Assembly: GCF_002750855.1 (NCBI RefSeq) | Contig: NZ_NWUC01000005.1 | Location: 62,001-126,000, forward strand | Direction: 5' to 3' | Source of the DNA: Neopararhizobium haloflavum | Lineage (GTDB): Bacteria; Pseudomonadota; Alphaproteobacteria; Rhizobiales; Rhizobiaceae | DNA: 64,000 bases | Shown here: positions 28,286 to 38,521 of the stretch, piece after piece | Numbering within the stretch: position 1 is the first letter of the stretch | Layout of the letters: every line of letters starts with the position of its first letter | Notes under the pieces: model-generated | Database searches by the model: none | Seen by the model: only the letters and a program-made list of their open reading frames with translations | What the model was told of the DNA's origin: nothing | Program-made: the position numbers and the translations under genes

Positions 28286-28675
28286 ATGGAACAGGCCGGC
28301 AATATCATCCAGGACACACCCGACAGCGACACCCTCGGCGGGCGCATATGGCGTGCACGCGACGCGCTCGACATCACCGTTGCGCAGCTCGCCCGCCGTC
28401 TTGGCGTGAAGACCGAGACGATCGCCGCATGGGAGGGTGACCGATCGGAGCCGAGAGCCAACCGCCTCATCATGCTTGCCGGCGTGCTCGGCGTTTCGCC
28501 CACCTGGCTGCTCAGCGGCGTCGGCGACGCGCCCAACGCGCATTCGGTGGAGTCGGCGCTCAAGGTGGTCAACATGCGGCTGCGCAAGCTCAAGGAGCAG
28601 CACGCGCGCACCGCGGACCTGATCGACTCGCTCGAGAAAGAGATCACCATACTCGGTCGTCAGTTCAGCGAGTGA
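28286..28675 (+). CDS. XRE-family HTH regulator with C-terminal coiled coil
   Basis: 129 residues. Residues 18-75 form a Cro/C1-type helix-turn-helix: LGGRIWRARDALDITVAQLARRLG, then the recognition helix KTETIAAWEGDRSEPRANRL. The last 45 residues (SALKVVNMRLRKLKEQHARTADL) are a predicted coiled coil, suggesting dimers. There is no ligand domain or protease domain. It lies 74 nt from the divergent DMT transporter and 110 nt before adhC. A CCTCAA/TTGAGG hairpin at about 28710-28729 separates it from adhC, without a T tract. Confidence 0.88.
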   Translation: MEQAGNIIQDTPDSDTLGGRIWRARDALDITVAQLARRLGVKTETIAAWEGDRSEPRANRLIMLAGVLGVSPTWLLSGVGDAPNAHSVESALKVVNMRLRKLKEQHARTADLIDSLEKEITILGRQFSE

Positions 28676-28785
28676 CGCGCCTATAGTTCCAAAGTCCGGC
28701 ATTCCGCCTCAAAACCGTGCTTGAGGCGCCGCCCAAGCTCTGACAAGTTCGCCCCAAACGCATTGAGGCCCGAGAGGAGATCGTT

Positions 28786-29913
<1,128 letters not shown>

Positions 29914-29934
29914 TCGAAAAGTCCTGACCTATCC

Positions 29935-29963
29935 TTCCGGGCCGGGTTGACCCCCGCCCGGAA
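29935..29963 (+). terminator. GC-rich hairpin after adhC
   Basis: TTCCGGGC at 29935-29942 pairs perfectly with GCCCGGAA at 29956-29963. It lies 21 nt past the adhC stop and before the methionine synthase ribosome-binding site. With no T tract it may attenuate rather than terminate. Confidence 0.45.
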
Positions 29964-30002
29964 AGCGGCAATCTGCGGCCAACCGAGCCGCAGGAGGACC
30001 CG

Positions 30003-31031
30003 ATGCTCTTTCGTCCCACCGTCGCCGGCAGCCTGCCGAAACCTGGCTGGCTGGCCGAAACCGAGAAGCTCTGGCCGAAATGGCGCCTTGAGGGCGAGGC
30101 GCTCGACCGGGCCAAGCGCGATGCGGCGCTGATCTGGATCAAGGAGCAGGAAGACGCCGGCATCGAGATCGTCTCGGACGGCGAGCAGTTCCGCACCCAT
30201 TTCGTCCATGGCTTTCTGGAGCATGTGGACGGCATCGACTGGGACCTGAAAACCCCGATGGGGATCCGTAACAACCGCTACACGGTCGAGGTGCCGACTG
30301 TAACGGGCAAGCTTTCGCGCAAGCGCCCGGTTCACAGGGACGAAGCCGCGTTTTGCCGCGCGCATACTAGGAAGGGTCTCAAATTCACCCTCCCCGGCCC
30401 GATGACGATCTGCGACACGATTGCCGATGCCCATTACGGCAAGCGTGCCGACATGGCGATGGCCTTTGCCGAACTTCTGAACGATGAAGCAAAGGAGCTT
30501 GAAGCCGCCGGCTGTGACACGATCCAGTTCGACGAGCCCGCCTTCAACGTCTTCATGGATGAGGTCGGCGAATGGGGCATCGCCGCGCTCGAACGCGCCG
30601 CCGAGGGCCTCAAATGCACCACGGCCGTCCATATCTGCTACGGCTACGGCATCGAAGCCAATATCAAGTGGAAGGAGACGCTCGGTTCGGAATGGCGCCA
30701 ATACGAGGCGATCTTTCCGGCGCTGAACGAAAGCCGGATCGACCAGGTCTCGCTCGAATGCGCCAACTCGCGGGTTCCGATCTCGCTGATCGGCCTCCTG
30801 TCGAAAAAGGATCTGCTCATCGGCGCGATCGATGTGGCCTCCACAACCGTCGAAACCGCGCAGGACGTGGCCAATGTCTTGAAAGCCGCGACGGAATTCG
30901 CCGACCCGGAGCGGATATACCCTTGCACCAATTGCGGCCTGGCACCGTTGACGCGTGATGTGGCCAGCGCCAAGTTGCGCGCCCTGGGCGCCGGTGCAGA
31001 CCTGATCCGGACCGAACTGGGACGTTCGTGA
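30003..31031 (+). CDS. Core-MetE-type methionine synthase (MesD-like)
   Basis: 342 residues equal to only the C-terminal catalytic barrel of MetE. VAGSLPKPGWLAE begins the barrel; SDGEQFRTHFVHGFLEHV, PGPMTICDTIADAHY and IQFDEPAFNVF follow. Zinc ligands are visible as the His in AVHICYGYG region, the Cys in SLECANS and the Cys in CTNCGLAPL. These short forms lack the folate-binding N-domain of MetE. The pattern matches what I recall of the oxygen-dependent MesD group, which needs a MesX partner; no DUF1852/MesX gene is in this window. The ribosome-binding site AGGAGG is ideal. The stop overlaps the UPF0178 start by 4 nt. Confidence 0.82.
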   Translation: MLFRPTVAGSLPKPGWLAETEKLWPKWRLEGEALDRAKRDAALIWIKEQEDAGIEIVSDGEQFRTHFVHGFLEHVDGIDWDLKTPMGIRNNRYTVEVPTVTGKLSRKRPVHRDEAAFCRAHTRKGLKFTLPGPMTICDTIADAHYGKRADMAMAFAELLNDEAKELEAAGCDTIQFDEPAFNVFMDEVGEWGIAALERAAEGLKCTTAVHICYGYGIEANIKWKETLGSEWRQYEAIFPALNESRIDQVSLECANSRVPISLIGLLSKKDLLIGAIDVASTTVETAQDVANVLKAATEFADPERIYPCTNCGLAPLTRDVASAKLRALGAGADLIRTELGRS

Positions 31032-31510
31032 CGATCGTCGGGCCCACCATCTTCGTCGACGCCGATGCCTGTCCGGTGAAGCCGGAAATACTCAAGGTCG
31101 CGGATCGGCACGGCCTCAAGACGGTGATCGTCGCCAATTCCGGTCTGCGGCCGTCACGCGACCCGATGGTAAAGCATGTGGTGGTGTCCGCCGGCTTCGA
31201 CGCCGCCGACGATTGGATCGTCGAGAATGCGCAGGAAAACGACATCGTCGTCACCGCCGACGTGCCGCTTGCCGCGAGTTGCGTGGAAAAGCGTCTCCAC
31301 ACGCTCTCCCATTCCGGTCGCATCTTCGACGAGGCCACCATCGGCATGGCTAGCGCGATGCGCGATCTGTCACAGCACCTGCGCGAAGCAGGCGAAATCA
31401 AGGGCTACAACGCGCCGTTCTCGCAGCGCGACCGCTCGGCGTTCCTGCAGGCGCTCGAGACCGTGGCGAGACGGGCGATAAGTTCCGTTTCGAAGACGCT
31501 GGACACCTGA
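31028..31510 (+). CDS. UPF0178 (YaiI/YqxD) family protein
   Basis: 160 residues. TIFVDADACPVKPEILKVADR at the start and IVVTADVPLAASCVEKR with FDEATIGMASAMRDLSQHLR later are the UPF0178 signatures. The two acidic motifs (DAD, TAD) suggest a PIN-like nuclease fold, an idea from fold resemblance only. Its GTG start overlaps the stop of the methionine synthase gene in a GTGA junction, so the two are translationally coupled. It precedes fghA by 34 nt. Confidence 0.93.
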   Translation: MTIVGPTIFVDADACPVKPEILKVADRHGLKTVIVANSGLRPSRDPMVKHVVVSAGFDAADDWIVENAQENDIVVTADVPLAASCVEKRLHTLSHSGRIFDEATIGMASAMRDLSQHLREAGEIKGYNAPFSQRDRSAFLQALETVARRAISSVSKTLDT

Positions 31511-31544
31511 TATCGCTGCCCTCGATCAAGGATTGGAGAACAGT

Positions 31545-32375
31545 ATGAAGACAGTGTCCGAAGCGAAATCCCACGGCGGCATCCAGGGTGTCTATTCGCA
31601 CCAATCAGATGTCTGCAATTGCGAGATGACCTTCGCCGTCTTCGTGCCGCCCCAGGCCAAGGATGGGCCGTGCCCTGTCGTCTGGTATCTTTCCGGCCTG
31701 ACGTGTACCCATCAGAACGTCATGGACAAGGGCGAGTACCGGCAGATCGCCAGCGAGCTCGGATTGATCGTCGTCTGTCCCGATACGAGTCCGCGCGGCG
31801 AGGATGTGCCCGACGAACCGGACAACTGGCAATTCGGCAAGGGCGCCGGCTTTTACGTCGACGCGACGCAAGCGCCGTACGACCGCAACTATCGAATGTA
31901 TTCCTACGTCGTGGACGAACTGCCGAAGCTTATCGCCGAAGAATTTCCGGCAGACATGGCCCGCCAGTCGATCCTCGGCCATTCCATGGGTGGCCATGGC
32001 GCTCTGACGATCGCGCTGCGTCATCCGGAACGGTTCAAGGCATGCTCGGCCTTTGCCCCGATTGTCGAGCCGTCGACGGCGGATTGGTCAAGCGGCGCAT
32101 TCCGGAAGTATCTCGGCACCGATGCTGCCGACTGGCGCAAGCATGACGCTTGTGCCCTGATCGAGGATGGCGCCCGTTTTCCCGAACTGCTGGTGGACCA
32201 GGGCACCGCTGACGGTTTCCTTAACGAGGGTCTGCGGCCATGGCTCCTCGAGGACGCCTGCAAGAAGGCCGGGATGTCCCTCACCCTGCGCATGCAGGAG
32301 GGCTACGACCATTCCTATTTCTTCATCTCCAGCTTCATGAGCGATCATTTGCGCTGGCATGCCGAGCGCCTCTGA
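31545..32375 (+). CDS. fghA: S-formylglutathione hydrolase
   Basis: 276 residues of the esterase D family. GLTCTHQNVMDKGEYRQIA near residue 51 and PDTSPRGEDVPDEPDNW are family signatures. GHSMGGHGAL places the nucleophile Ser at about residue 147. The Asp in LLVDQGTADGFL and the His in GYDHSYFFI complete the triad. It hydrolyses S-formylglutathione to formate and glutathione, the step after AdhC in formaldehyde detoxification. ATG 31545 is chosen because GGAGA lies five nt upstream; an in-frame TTG at 31533 is only leader. Confidence 0.96.
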   Translation: MKTVSEAKSHGGIQGVYSHQSDVCNCEMTFAVFVPPQAKDGPCPVVWYLSGLTCTHQNVMDKGEYRQIASELGLIVVCPDTSPRGEDVPDEPDNWQFGKGAGFYVDATQAPYDRNYRMYSYVVDELPKLIAEEFPADMARQSILGHSMGGHGALTIALRHPERFKACSAFAPIVEPSTADWSSGAFRKYLGTDAADWRKHDACALIEDGARFPELLVDQGTADGFLNEGLRPWLLEDACKKAGMSLTLRMQEGYDHSYFFISSFMSDHLRWHAERL

Positions 32376-32378
32376 CCG

Positions 32379-34556
32379 TCAATAAAGCCTGAGACGCACC
32401 TGCGACAGGCTCATTAGCATGTCGGCGTTGAGGGTCGCGCCGGGATCGGTGGACAGCAGCGTGGAGGCGAGTGAGGGTGTCGTGTCATACTCGATGTCGT
32501 AGAGCGCGCTGAAGCGGGTCAGGAACTTGTCCAGTTCCTCGGGATCGGTGAAATCCGCGAAATCGACCCGCTCCTCGATCATCGCGGCCTGCGCATCGAT
32601 ATCGGCCTGGGCGATTTCCTGCGGCAGACCGAGCGCAATCCGCACCACCTCCTGCAGCGCGGGGTCGGCAAGGATGTCGAAGGCGTTGGTGATCTCGCCT
32701 GCCATGCGCTTGAAGTAAAGTGCCAGGCGCACGCCTTCGTTCTCCGCCCCGGCTTCCTCTTCCAGTGATTGCCGGAGATAGTTTTCCTCCGTCGTCACGA
32801 TGTCCGCCCTCGCCTGGCCCACTGACAGCAGTTCGCGCGAAACCGTCCCGTCGGGCTGGAAATTGAAGCTCGCGGCCAACAGGCGGAACTGTCGGTCCGG
32901 CAGCGTGTTGACGAAGCTCTCCGCGTCATTGACGTCGCTCGTCAGCACCTGGCGCAACATGTCCTCAGTCATCTCGTCGCGGGCGATGCCGCGCGCATCC
33001 AGGACGAACCCGACGAGGCGCTGATCGCCAAGGAAACCCTCGACATCGTCGATCAGACCGGTCTGCTCGCGATAATAGATGATCTCCGCTTCGACCTCTT
33101 TGTCGGAAAGCCCGAGAAGGTCCCCCCGCTCGGCGAAGGATTGGGCAAGCGCATCCGCTTCGGCCTGGGACTGGGCCCTGCGGGCTGTGGTCGCAAGACC
33201 ATTGGCGTCGAAGTTGAAGGCAGCGGCCAGTGCCCGATATCGCCCATCGCTCTGCCTGTTGGCAAAGCTCAAAGGATCATCGACATCGCTCGTCAGTGCA
33301 CGGCGGACGGCCTCTTTCGACACCGTCTGCGGGTCGAAGCCATAGGCGCGCATCGTGTAGTCGAAAAGCTGGGTATCGCGCATCAGGCCATCGATGCTGA
33401 CGACACTTTCGCTGGCGGAGCGGAAATATGCGGCCCTGTTGGCATCCCGGCGCTCGCCGGCATCGTCATAGGTCTCCATGAACCGTGCCACCAGCGCATC
33501 GCTCTGTTCGTTCGTCTGTGCCCCGTCGGGCGCAGTTCCGTCCGTTCCGAAGTTGAACAGGCTCGCCATCGCCCGAAAGACGCCATTGGGATGGGTGTTG
33601 GCAAAGCTCGCCGGATCGTCGAGATCGCTGGTCAGAGCTGCTTTCACATCCGCCGTCATGGTGAAGGATGCCGGCTGGCCGTAGGCCGTCCAGAGATAAT
33701 TGACCAGCTTGAAATCGCCCACGAAGTCGTCGATCGTCTCGACATCGGCGATAGCCGACTTGAAGTACTCCGTCTTGATCTCCGCGGCGAGCGGGATGAT
33801 CCGATCCGGCACGTCGAAGATGTAGGTCTCGGTGATGTTGCGGATTTGTGCCTCGTCCTGCGCTGCCTCGCCTTCCGGCACCGAACCGTCAGCGGCGAAG
33901 TTGAACCAGCCTGCAAAATAGAGATAGCGGGCATTCTCCTCGCGGTTGACGTAGCTGTCGGGGTCTTCCACGTCGCTGGTCAGTATGTCTCTCAGGTGCG
34001 AGAGCGAGTAGTAGCGCACGTCGAGTCCCGCCGCCTCCAGCGCGAACTCGGTCAGCCGCCGATCGGCCAGAAGAGCATCGACACTCTCGATATCGCCGAT
34101 GCGATCCTTGTAGTAGTTGAACTCGCGGACGTAGCCTGCCGCCTCGTCCTGGACACCCTTGTCATAAAGCCCGACGGTATCCTCGGTCTGCCGGTTCGAC
34201 TGGATGTCGATCGAAACGCTCGTTTGGCTATTGCCACCGAAGGCAAAGGCGGCGGCGAAGGTGCGGTAGCGTTCGTCTTCCAGCTTGTTGGCAAAGCTTT
34301 CCGCGTCAGTCAGATCGCTTTCCAGCACCTGGCGCATGAAGGCGCGGGCATAGGTCATGTCCTCCAGCCCATAGGCTTTCATGGCGTAGGAGTAGAGCCG
34401 GTAGTCGTCGAGAAACGCATCCACGGAAGCGACAGAGCCTATTGTCTCGCGGTAGTACTTGGCTTCACGCGCGACGATGGGATCGCTGGCGACCCTGTCC
34501 AGGCTGCGTGCCATGTCCCTGTCGATCAGGTTGAAGTTGAGATAGGTGGACAGCAT
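32379..34556 (-). CDS. Multi-repeat DUF1217 protein
   Basis: 725 residues built of tandem DUF1217 units. Each unit reads 'YY/YF..x..D.ESVD..L.D..L..Y...AYG', then 'L.SDv.DpeSFaN...d.ryr..a..FnF..dG'. Five full copies are visible, with the closing 'FNF..DG' of successive units spaced about 110-120 residues apart, plus a degenerate sixth at the C-terminus. No signal peptide or membrane segment is seen. DUF1217 proteins are often near flagellar genes in Rhizobiales, as I recall, but none are here. ATG 34556 has GGAG upstream. It lies 74 nt after pccB on the same strand. Confidence 0.85.
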   Translation of the reverse strand: MLSTYLNFNLIDRDMARSLDRVASDPIVAREAKYYRETIGSVASVDAFLDDYRLYSYAMKAYGLEDMTYARAFMRQVLESDLTDAESFANKLEDERYRTFAAAFAFGGNSQTSVSIDIQSNRQTEDTVGLYDKGVQDEAAGYVREFNYYKDRIGDIESVDALLADRRLTEFALEAAGLDVRYYSLSHLRDILTSDVEDPDSYVNREENARYLYFAGWFNFAADGSVPEGEAAQDEAQIRNITETYIFDVPDRIIPLAAEIKTEYFKSAIADVETIDDFVGDFKLVNYLWTAYGQPASFTMTADVKAALTSDLDDPASFANTHPNGVFRAMASLFNFGTDGTAPDGAQTNEQSDALVARFMETYDDAGERRDANRAAYFRSASESVVSIDGLMRDTQLFDYTMRAYGFDPQTVSKEAVRRALTSDVDDPLSFANRQSDGRYRALAAAFNFDANGLATTARRAQSQAEADALAQSFAERGDLLGLSDKEVEAEIIYYREQTGLIDDVEGFLGDQRLVGFVLDARGIARDEMTEDMLRQVLTSDVNDAESFVNTLPDRQFRLLAASFNFQPDGTVSRELLSVGQARADIVTTEENYLRQSLEEEAGAENEGVRLALYFKRMAGEITNAFDILADPALQEVVRIALGLPQEIAQADIDAQAAMIEERVDFADFTDPEELDKFLTRFSALYDIEYDTTPSLASTLLSTDPGATLNADMLMSLSQVRLRLY

Positions 34557-34630
34557 GGCGGGCTCCGCTGATTCCGGCAACGGCATGATCGGAACGGGAG
34601 CTTGCGCAGGCCTTGTCTGATCGGCCCTTA

Positions 34631-36163
34631 CTAAAGCGGAATGTTGTCGTGCTTCTTCCAGGGATTGGTCAGTTGCTTGTCCCGCAGCATCCTCAGCCCC
34701 CGCGCAATGCGTTTGCGCGTCGAATGCGGCATGATAACTTCATCGATATAGCCACGCTCGGCGGCAACGAACGGCGATAGGAACCGGTCCTCGTACATGC
34801 GCGTGTGATCCGCGATCTTGTCGGCGTCACCCATGTCCTTGCGGAAGATGATCTCGACGGCGCCCTTGGCGCCCATCACCGCGATCTGCGCTGTCGGCCA
34901 GGCATAGTTGATATCGCCCCTCAGATGCTTCGACGCCATGACGTCGTAGGCCCCGCCATAGGCCTTGCGCGTGATCACCGTCACCTTGGGCACGGTCGCT
35001 TCGGCATAGGCGAAAAGCAGCTTCGCCCCGTGCTTGATGAGCCCGCCATACTCCTGCGACGTGCCGGGCAGGAAGCCGGGAACGTCGACGAAGGTCACGA
35101 TCGGAATGTTGAAGCAGTCGCAAAAACGCACGAACCGCGCCGCCTTGCGCGATGCGTCGCTGTCGAGCACGCCGGCAAGAACCATCGGCTGGTTGGCGAC
35201 AAACCCGACGGTACGCCCCTCGACGCGACCGAACCCGCATACGATGTTCTTCGCAAACGATGTCTGGATCTCGAAGAAGTCGCCCTCGTCGATGACCTTC
35301 AGGATGAGTTCCTTTATGTCGTAGGGCTTGTTGGCGTTGTCCGGAATCAGTGTATCGAGCGATTTGTCGATGTCGTCGACGGCCTGGTAGTTCTCGATTT
35401 CCGGGACTTCGGACGTGTTGGACTGCGGCAGCAGGTCGACAAGGCGTCGCATCTGCAACAGGGCTTCCACATCGTTGTCGTAAGCACCGTCAGCGATCGA
35501 GGATTTCGTCGTGTGGATCGATGCCCCGCCCAGTTCTTCCGCCGTTACCGTCTCGTTGGTCACCGTCTTGACGACATCCGGACCGGTCACGAACATGTAG
35601 GACGTGTCGCGCACCATGAAGATGAAATCTGTCATCGCCGGCGAGTAGACGTCGCCGCCTGCGCAAGGACCCATGATCACCGAGATCTGCGGTATGACGC
35701 CTGAGGCGAGCACGTTGCGCTGGAAAATCTCCGCATAGCCGCCAAGCGCGGCCACCCCCTCCTGGATGCGCGCGCCGCCGGCGTCGTAGAAACCGATGAT
35801 CGGCGCCCGATTTTTCAGCGCCATGTCCTGGACCTTCATCACCTTCTCGGCGTGAGCCTCGGAAAGTGAACCACCAAAGACGGTGAAGTCCTTTGCGAAA
35901 AGGAAGACTTTGCGTCCGTTCACGGTGCCCCAGCCGGTGACAACGCCGTCGCCGGATATCTTCGTGTCCGCCATGCCGAAATCGATTGAGCGATGCTCGA
36001 CGAACATGTCGAACTCCTCGAAGGAGCCTTCGTCGAGGAACGTCTCGATCCGCTCGCGCGCAGTCAGCTTGCCTTTCTGGTGCTGCGCAGCGATCCGTGC
36101 TTCTCCGCCGCCGAGCCGGGCCTTGCGTCGGCGTTCCTCAAGTTCGAGAAGCACATTCTTCAT
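34631..36163 (-). CDS. pccB: Propionyl-CoA carboxylase beta subunit (carboxyltransferase)
   Basis: 510 residues from ATG 36163, behind GGAGG at 8-nt spacing. It contains both crotonase-fold halves of acyl-CoA carboxyltransferases. The N-half has [24 protein letters not shown] and [18 protein letters not shown]. The C-half has [25 protein letters not shown] and [15 protein letters not shown], the CoA- and biotin-binding loops. It transfers CO2 from biotin on PccA to propionyl-CoA. Its partner pccA is 7.4 kb downstream on the same strand, and the two are separated by eight intervening genes. Confidence 0.95.
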   Translation of the reverse strand: MKNVLLELEERRRKARLGGGEARIAAQHQKGKLTARERIETFLDEGSFEEFDMFVEHRSIDFGMADTKISGDGVVTGWGTVNGRKVFLFAKDFTVFGGSLSEAHAEKVMKVQDMALKNRAPIIGFYDAGGARIQEGVAALGGYAEIFQRNVLASGVIPQISVIMGPCAGGDVYSPAMTDFIFMVRDTSYMFVTGPDVVKTVTNETVTAEELGGASIHTTKSSIADGAYDNDVEALLQMRRLVDLLPQSNTSEVPEIENYQAVDDIDKSLDTLIPDNANKPYDIKELILKVIDEGDFFEIQTSFAKNIVCGFGRVEGRTVGFVANQPMVLAGVLDSDASRKAARFVRFCDCFNIPIVTFVDVPGFLPGTSQEYGGLIKHGAKLLFAYAEATVPKVTVITRKAYGGAYDVMASKHLRGDINYAWPTAQIAVMGAKGAVEIIFRKDMGDADKIADHTRMYEDRFLSPFVAAERGYIDEVIMPHSTRKRIARGLRMLRDKQLTNPWKKHDNIPL

Positions 36164-36260
36164 GCATCGTTCCTCCAGACGGGCCGTGAGCGGCACCTCT
36201 TTCGCTTAGACGATGGCGCCTTTCCTGTCGACCGCGCCGCGGGATCCAGCCAGCCGCCCC

Positions 36261-37076
36261 TCAGCGCGATGCGGCGTCGTCCAGCACCAGGGCCGCGGCA
36301 TCGAAATCGCGCCGCCTTGCCGCGCGCCGCTTCAATGCCTCATGGTCCTGCCCCCATAGTTCCTCGTTCCACATCTCGTCGAGATGGGCCATCGCCCAGA
36401 TTTCGTCAGGGGAATGGGCACCCTTGGCAAGTGCCATTGCGAGAATGGCAGACCCCGTCAGCGCGGTCGCCACATGCAGCGCGGCGAGCGCCAACGGATC
36501 GTCGAACCCCGCGACATGGACGGAGAACGCGGCGATCGCTTCGCGTGGCTGGGCGACATGCATGACGCCTTCCGCGAGCAAGAACCGGGCACCAAGCGTG
36601 CCGGCCGCCCAGTCGATGACCGAATCCCACGTTTCCGCCTGTCGCGCCACCAGGCGCTCCGGATCACCCGCGCGGTAGCAAATGAGATCGGTTCCCGCAA
36701 AGCGAAGGACGTCTTCGGCCACGGCTTGCATATCGCTTGCAACGCCATCGAGCGCCGTATTGGCAAGGCGTGTCAGCGGCATTGTCGCCGGATCGATGGC
36801 CTCGCCCTGCGATGCCCATTCCTCAGCGGCGCGCACCGCAAGCGCCTCTGACGGATAAGCGAGAAGATTGCGGCCCGGCGTTCGGACCGGCCGGCCGTCG
36901 AGGACGACCCCGTACCTGCCCTCTTCCTGTGCGGCGACGCCCGCCTCCTTATAGAAGCGCTTGGGCAGCGGCTTCTGCATCTGGATTTGCGCGCGCTTGA
37001 CCGGGTCCGGGTCGCTCATCGCGCCGGAAAGGTCGGAAAAGATATCGCGAACGGTTCTGTTGTCCTCGTCGGCCAT
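36261..37076 (-). CDS. ATP12 family F1-ATPase assembly chaperone
   Basis: 271 residues. RFYKEAGVAAQEEGRYGVVLDGRPVRTP near residue 40 is the ATP12 signature. EWASQGEAIDPATMPLTRLANTALDG and DLICYRAGDPERLVARQAE follow. In mitochondria ATP12 chaperones the F1 alpha subunit, and alphaproteobacterial homologues are thought to do likewise. The start overlaps the last base of the pseudouridine synthase gene region (stop and start share nucleotide 37076), so the two are coupled. Confidence 0.9.
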   Translation of the reverse strand: MADEDNRTVRDIFSDLSGAMSDPDPVKRAQIQMQKPLPKRFYKEAGVAAQEEGRYGVVLDGRPVRTPGRNLLAYPSEALAVRAAEEWASQGEAIDPATMPLTRLANTALDGVASDMQAVAEDVLRFAGTDLICYRAGDPERLVARQAETWDSVIDWAAGTLGARFLLAEGVMHVAQPREAIAAFSVHVAGFDDPLALAALHVATALTGSAILAMALAKGAHSPDEIWAMAHLDEMWNEELWGQDHEALKRRAARRRDFDAAALVLDDAASR

Positions 37077-38062
37077 CAGTCGGATGCTCCGTTTGCCTCG
37101 TCGAACCCGATGAGATTGAAGGTCTGCACCATGTGCGGCGGCAGCGGCGCCGTCACGTCGATAGTGCCACCTGCAGGGTTCGGGATCACGATCCGGCGGG
37201 CGTGGAGGTGCAGGCGGTTCTGCATTCCACCGGGAAACGACCAGTTCTGATCGGCTTCGAAATATTTCGGGTCCCCCAGGATCGGGTGCCCGATATGGGC
37301 AGCATGGACGCGCAACTGGTGTGTGCGCCCGGTATAAGGCTCCATTTCCAGCCAGGAGAGATCCTGTCCCGCCTGTTCGAGAATGCGATAGAAGGAAACC
37401 GCGTGGTCGCTGTCGGGCTCGCCATGCTTTGCAACGCGCATGCGATCGCCGTCGGGCGTTGCTTGCTTGACGAGCCAGGTCGATATCTTGTCTTCACGCT
37501 TCTTGGGAACACCCTTGACCACCGCCCAATAGGTCTTCTTCGTTGTGCGCTCGCGAAACGCGCCCGTCAGGGCCTGCGCAGCGCCGCGTGTGCGCGCGAC
37601 CACGAGAACGCCCGAGGTCTCCCGGTCGAGACGATGGACGAGCCGCGGCTTCTCGCCCTTCTTGTTGCGCCAGGCCTCCAGCATCTTGTCGACATGACGC
37701 GTCAGCCCCGAGCCACCTTGGACGGCTAGACCAGCCGGCTTGTTGAACACAAAGACCTTCGGATCTTCATAGATCAGCATCTGGCTCAACAGTTCATGAT
37801 CGGGACTTGAGCGAACCGCGCGCGCCGACACCGGACCGCCCTTGGTCTTTTCGTCCACCGGCAGAGGCGGGATGCGGACCATCTGCCCCGGTTCGACCCG
37901 CGTGTCGGATTTTGCCCGTCCGCCGTCGAGCCGGATCTGGCCGGATCGCAGAAGCTTCTGCAACTGGCCGAAACCGAGGCCAGGAAAGTGGAGCTTGAAC
38001 CACCGGTCGAGCCGCATGCCCGCTTCGTCGCCATCGACCTTGCGCTGTTCGACGCCCGCCAT
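37076..38062 (-). CDS. RluC/RluD-type pseudouridine synthase
   Basis: About 328 residues. An N-terminal S4 RNA-binding domain (GMRLDRWFKLHFPGLGFGQLQKLL) precedes the catalytic domain. RLVHRLDRETSGVLVV contains the catalytic Asp. KKTYWAVVKGVPK and TGRTHQLRVHAAHIGHPILGD are further RluA-family motifs. It isomerises uridines in 23S rRNA, most likely the RluC positions, but RluD cannot be excluded. The ATG 38062 is preferred over GTG 38068 because AAGGA is 10 nt upstream of it. It lies 33 nt downstream of the fluoride channel gene. Confidence 0.92.
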   Translation of the reverse strand: MAGVEQRKVDGDEAGMRLDRWFKLHFPGLGFGQLQKLLRSGQIRLDGGRAKSDTRVEPGQMVRIPPLPVDEKTKGGPVSARAVRSSPDHELLSQMLIYEDPKVFVFNKPAGLAVQGGSGLTRHVDKMLEAWRNKKGEKPRLVHRLDRETSGVLVVARTRGAAQALTGAFRERTTKKTYWAVVKGVPKKREDKISTWLVKQATPDGDRMRVAKHGEPDSDHAVSFYRILEQAGQDLSWLEMEPYTGRTHQLRVHAAHIGHPILGDPKYFEADQNWSFPGGMQNRLHLHARRIVIPNPAGGTIDVTAPLPPHMVQTFNLIGFDEANGASD

Positions 38063-38095
38063 TGTCACTCGATCCTTGATACGCCGCAGCTCGGC

Positions 38096-38473
38096 TCAGA
38101 AAATTGCGCGGCCAAGGCTCAATCCGGCGACAAGCGCCGCGATCGATACCAGAACGCTCGCGACGACATAGCAGACCGCAAGGGTCGCCGCGCCGCGTTC
38201 CCAAAGAACGATCGTGTCGAGCGAGAACGCGGAAAAGGTCGTGTAGCCGCCCAAAAGCCCCGTGGCAAGAAAGAGGCGCAATTCCGATGATGCGCCGAAA
38301 CGCCGGGCGATCAGTTCGACCAGAACACCCATCGCGAACGAGCCGACGATATTCACCGTCATCGTCCCGAAAGGAAATTGAGGACCGAGAATCCTCAACG
38401 CGGCGAGAGAGGTGAGATGGCGCAAAGATGCGCCGATGGCGCCGCCGAGCGCCACGAGAAGCGTGTGCAGCAT
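38096..38473 (-). CDS. crcB: Fluoride channel Fluc/CrcB
   Basis: 125 residues and four helices. GGAIGASLRHLTSL at the N-terminus, FPFGTMTVNIVGSFAMG with the pore Asn, and GLLGGYTTFSAFSLDT with the 'FTTFS'-type Phe/Thr/Ser motif (here YTTFSAFS) are diagnostic. It forms an antiparallel dimer that exports fluoride passively. Only one copy is present, consistent with a homodimer. There is no room for a fluoride riboswitch in the 48 nt between it and rarA. Confidence 0.96.
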   Translation of the reverse strand: MLHTLLVALGGAIGASLRHLTSLAALRILGPQFPFGTMTVNIVGSFAMGVLVELIARRFGASSELRLFLATGLLGGYTTFSAFSLDTIVLWERGAATLAVCYVVASVLVSIAALVAGLSLGRAIF

Positions 38474-38521
38474 CCTGTTTCCCTAACCGCTTTTGTTACG
38501 GTTTTGAAGCACAATCCGGCA

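Noticed and set aside
29914-30002. Possible riboswitch before the methionine synthase gene
   Set aside because: Only a simple perfect hairpin and a ribosome-binding site are visible; no SAM-II or cobalamin-type core could be matched.
38474-38521. Fluoride riboswitch before crcB
   Set aside because: The gap to rarA is only 48 nt, too short for the aptamer, and no matching pseudoknot is seen.
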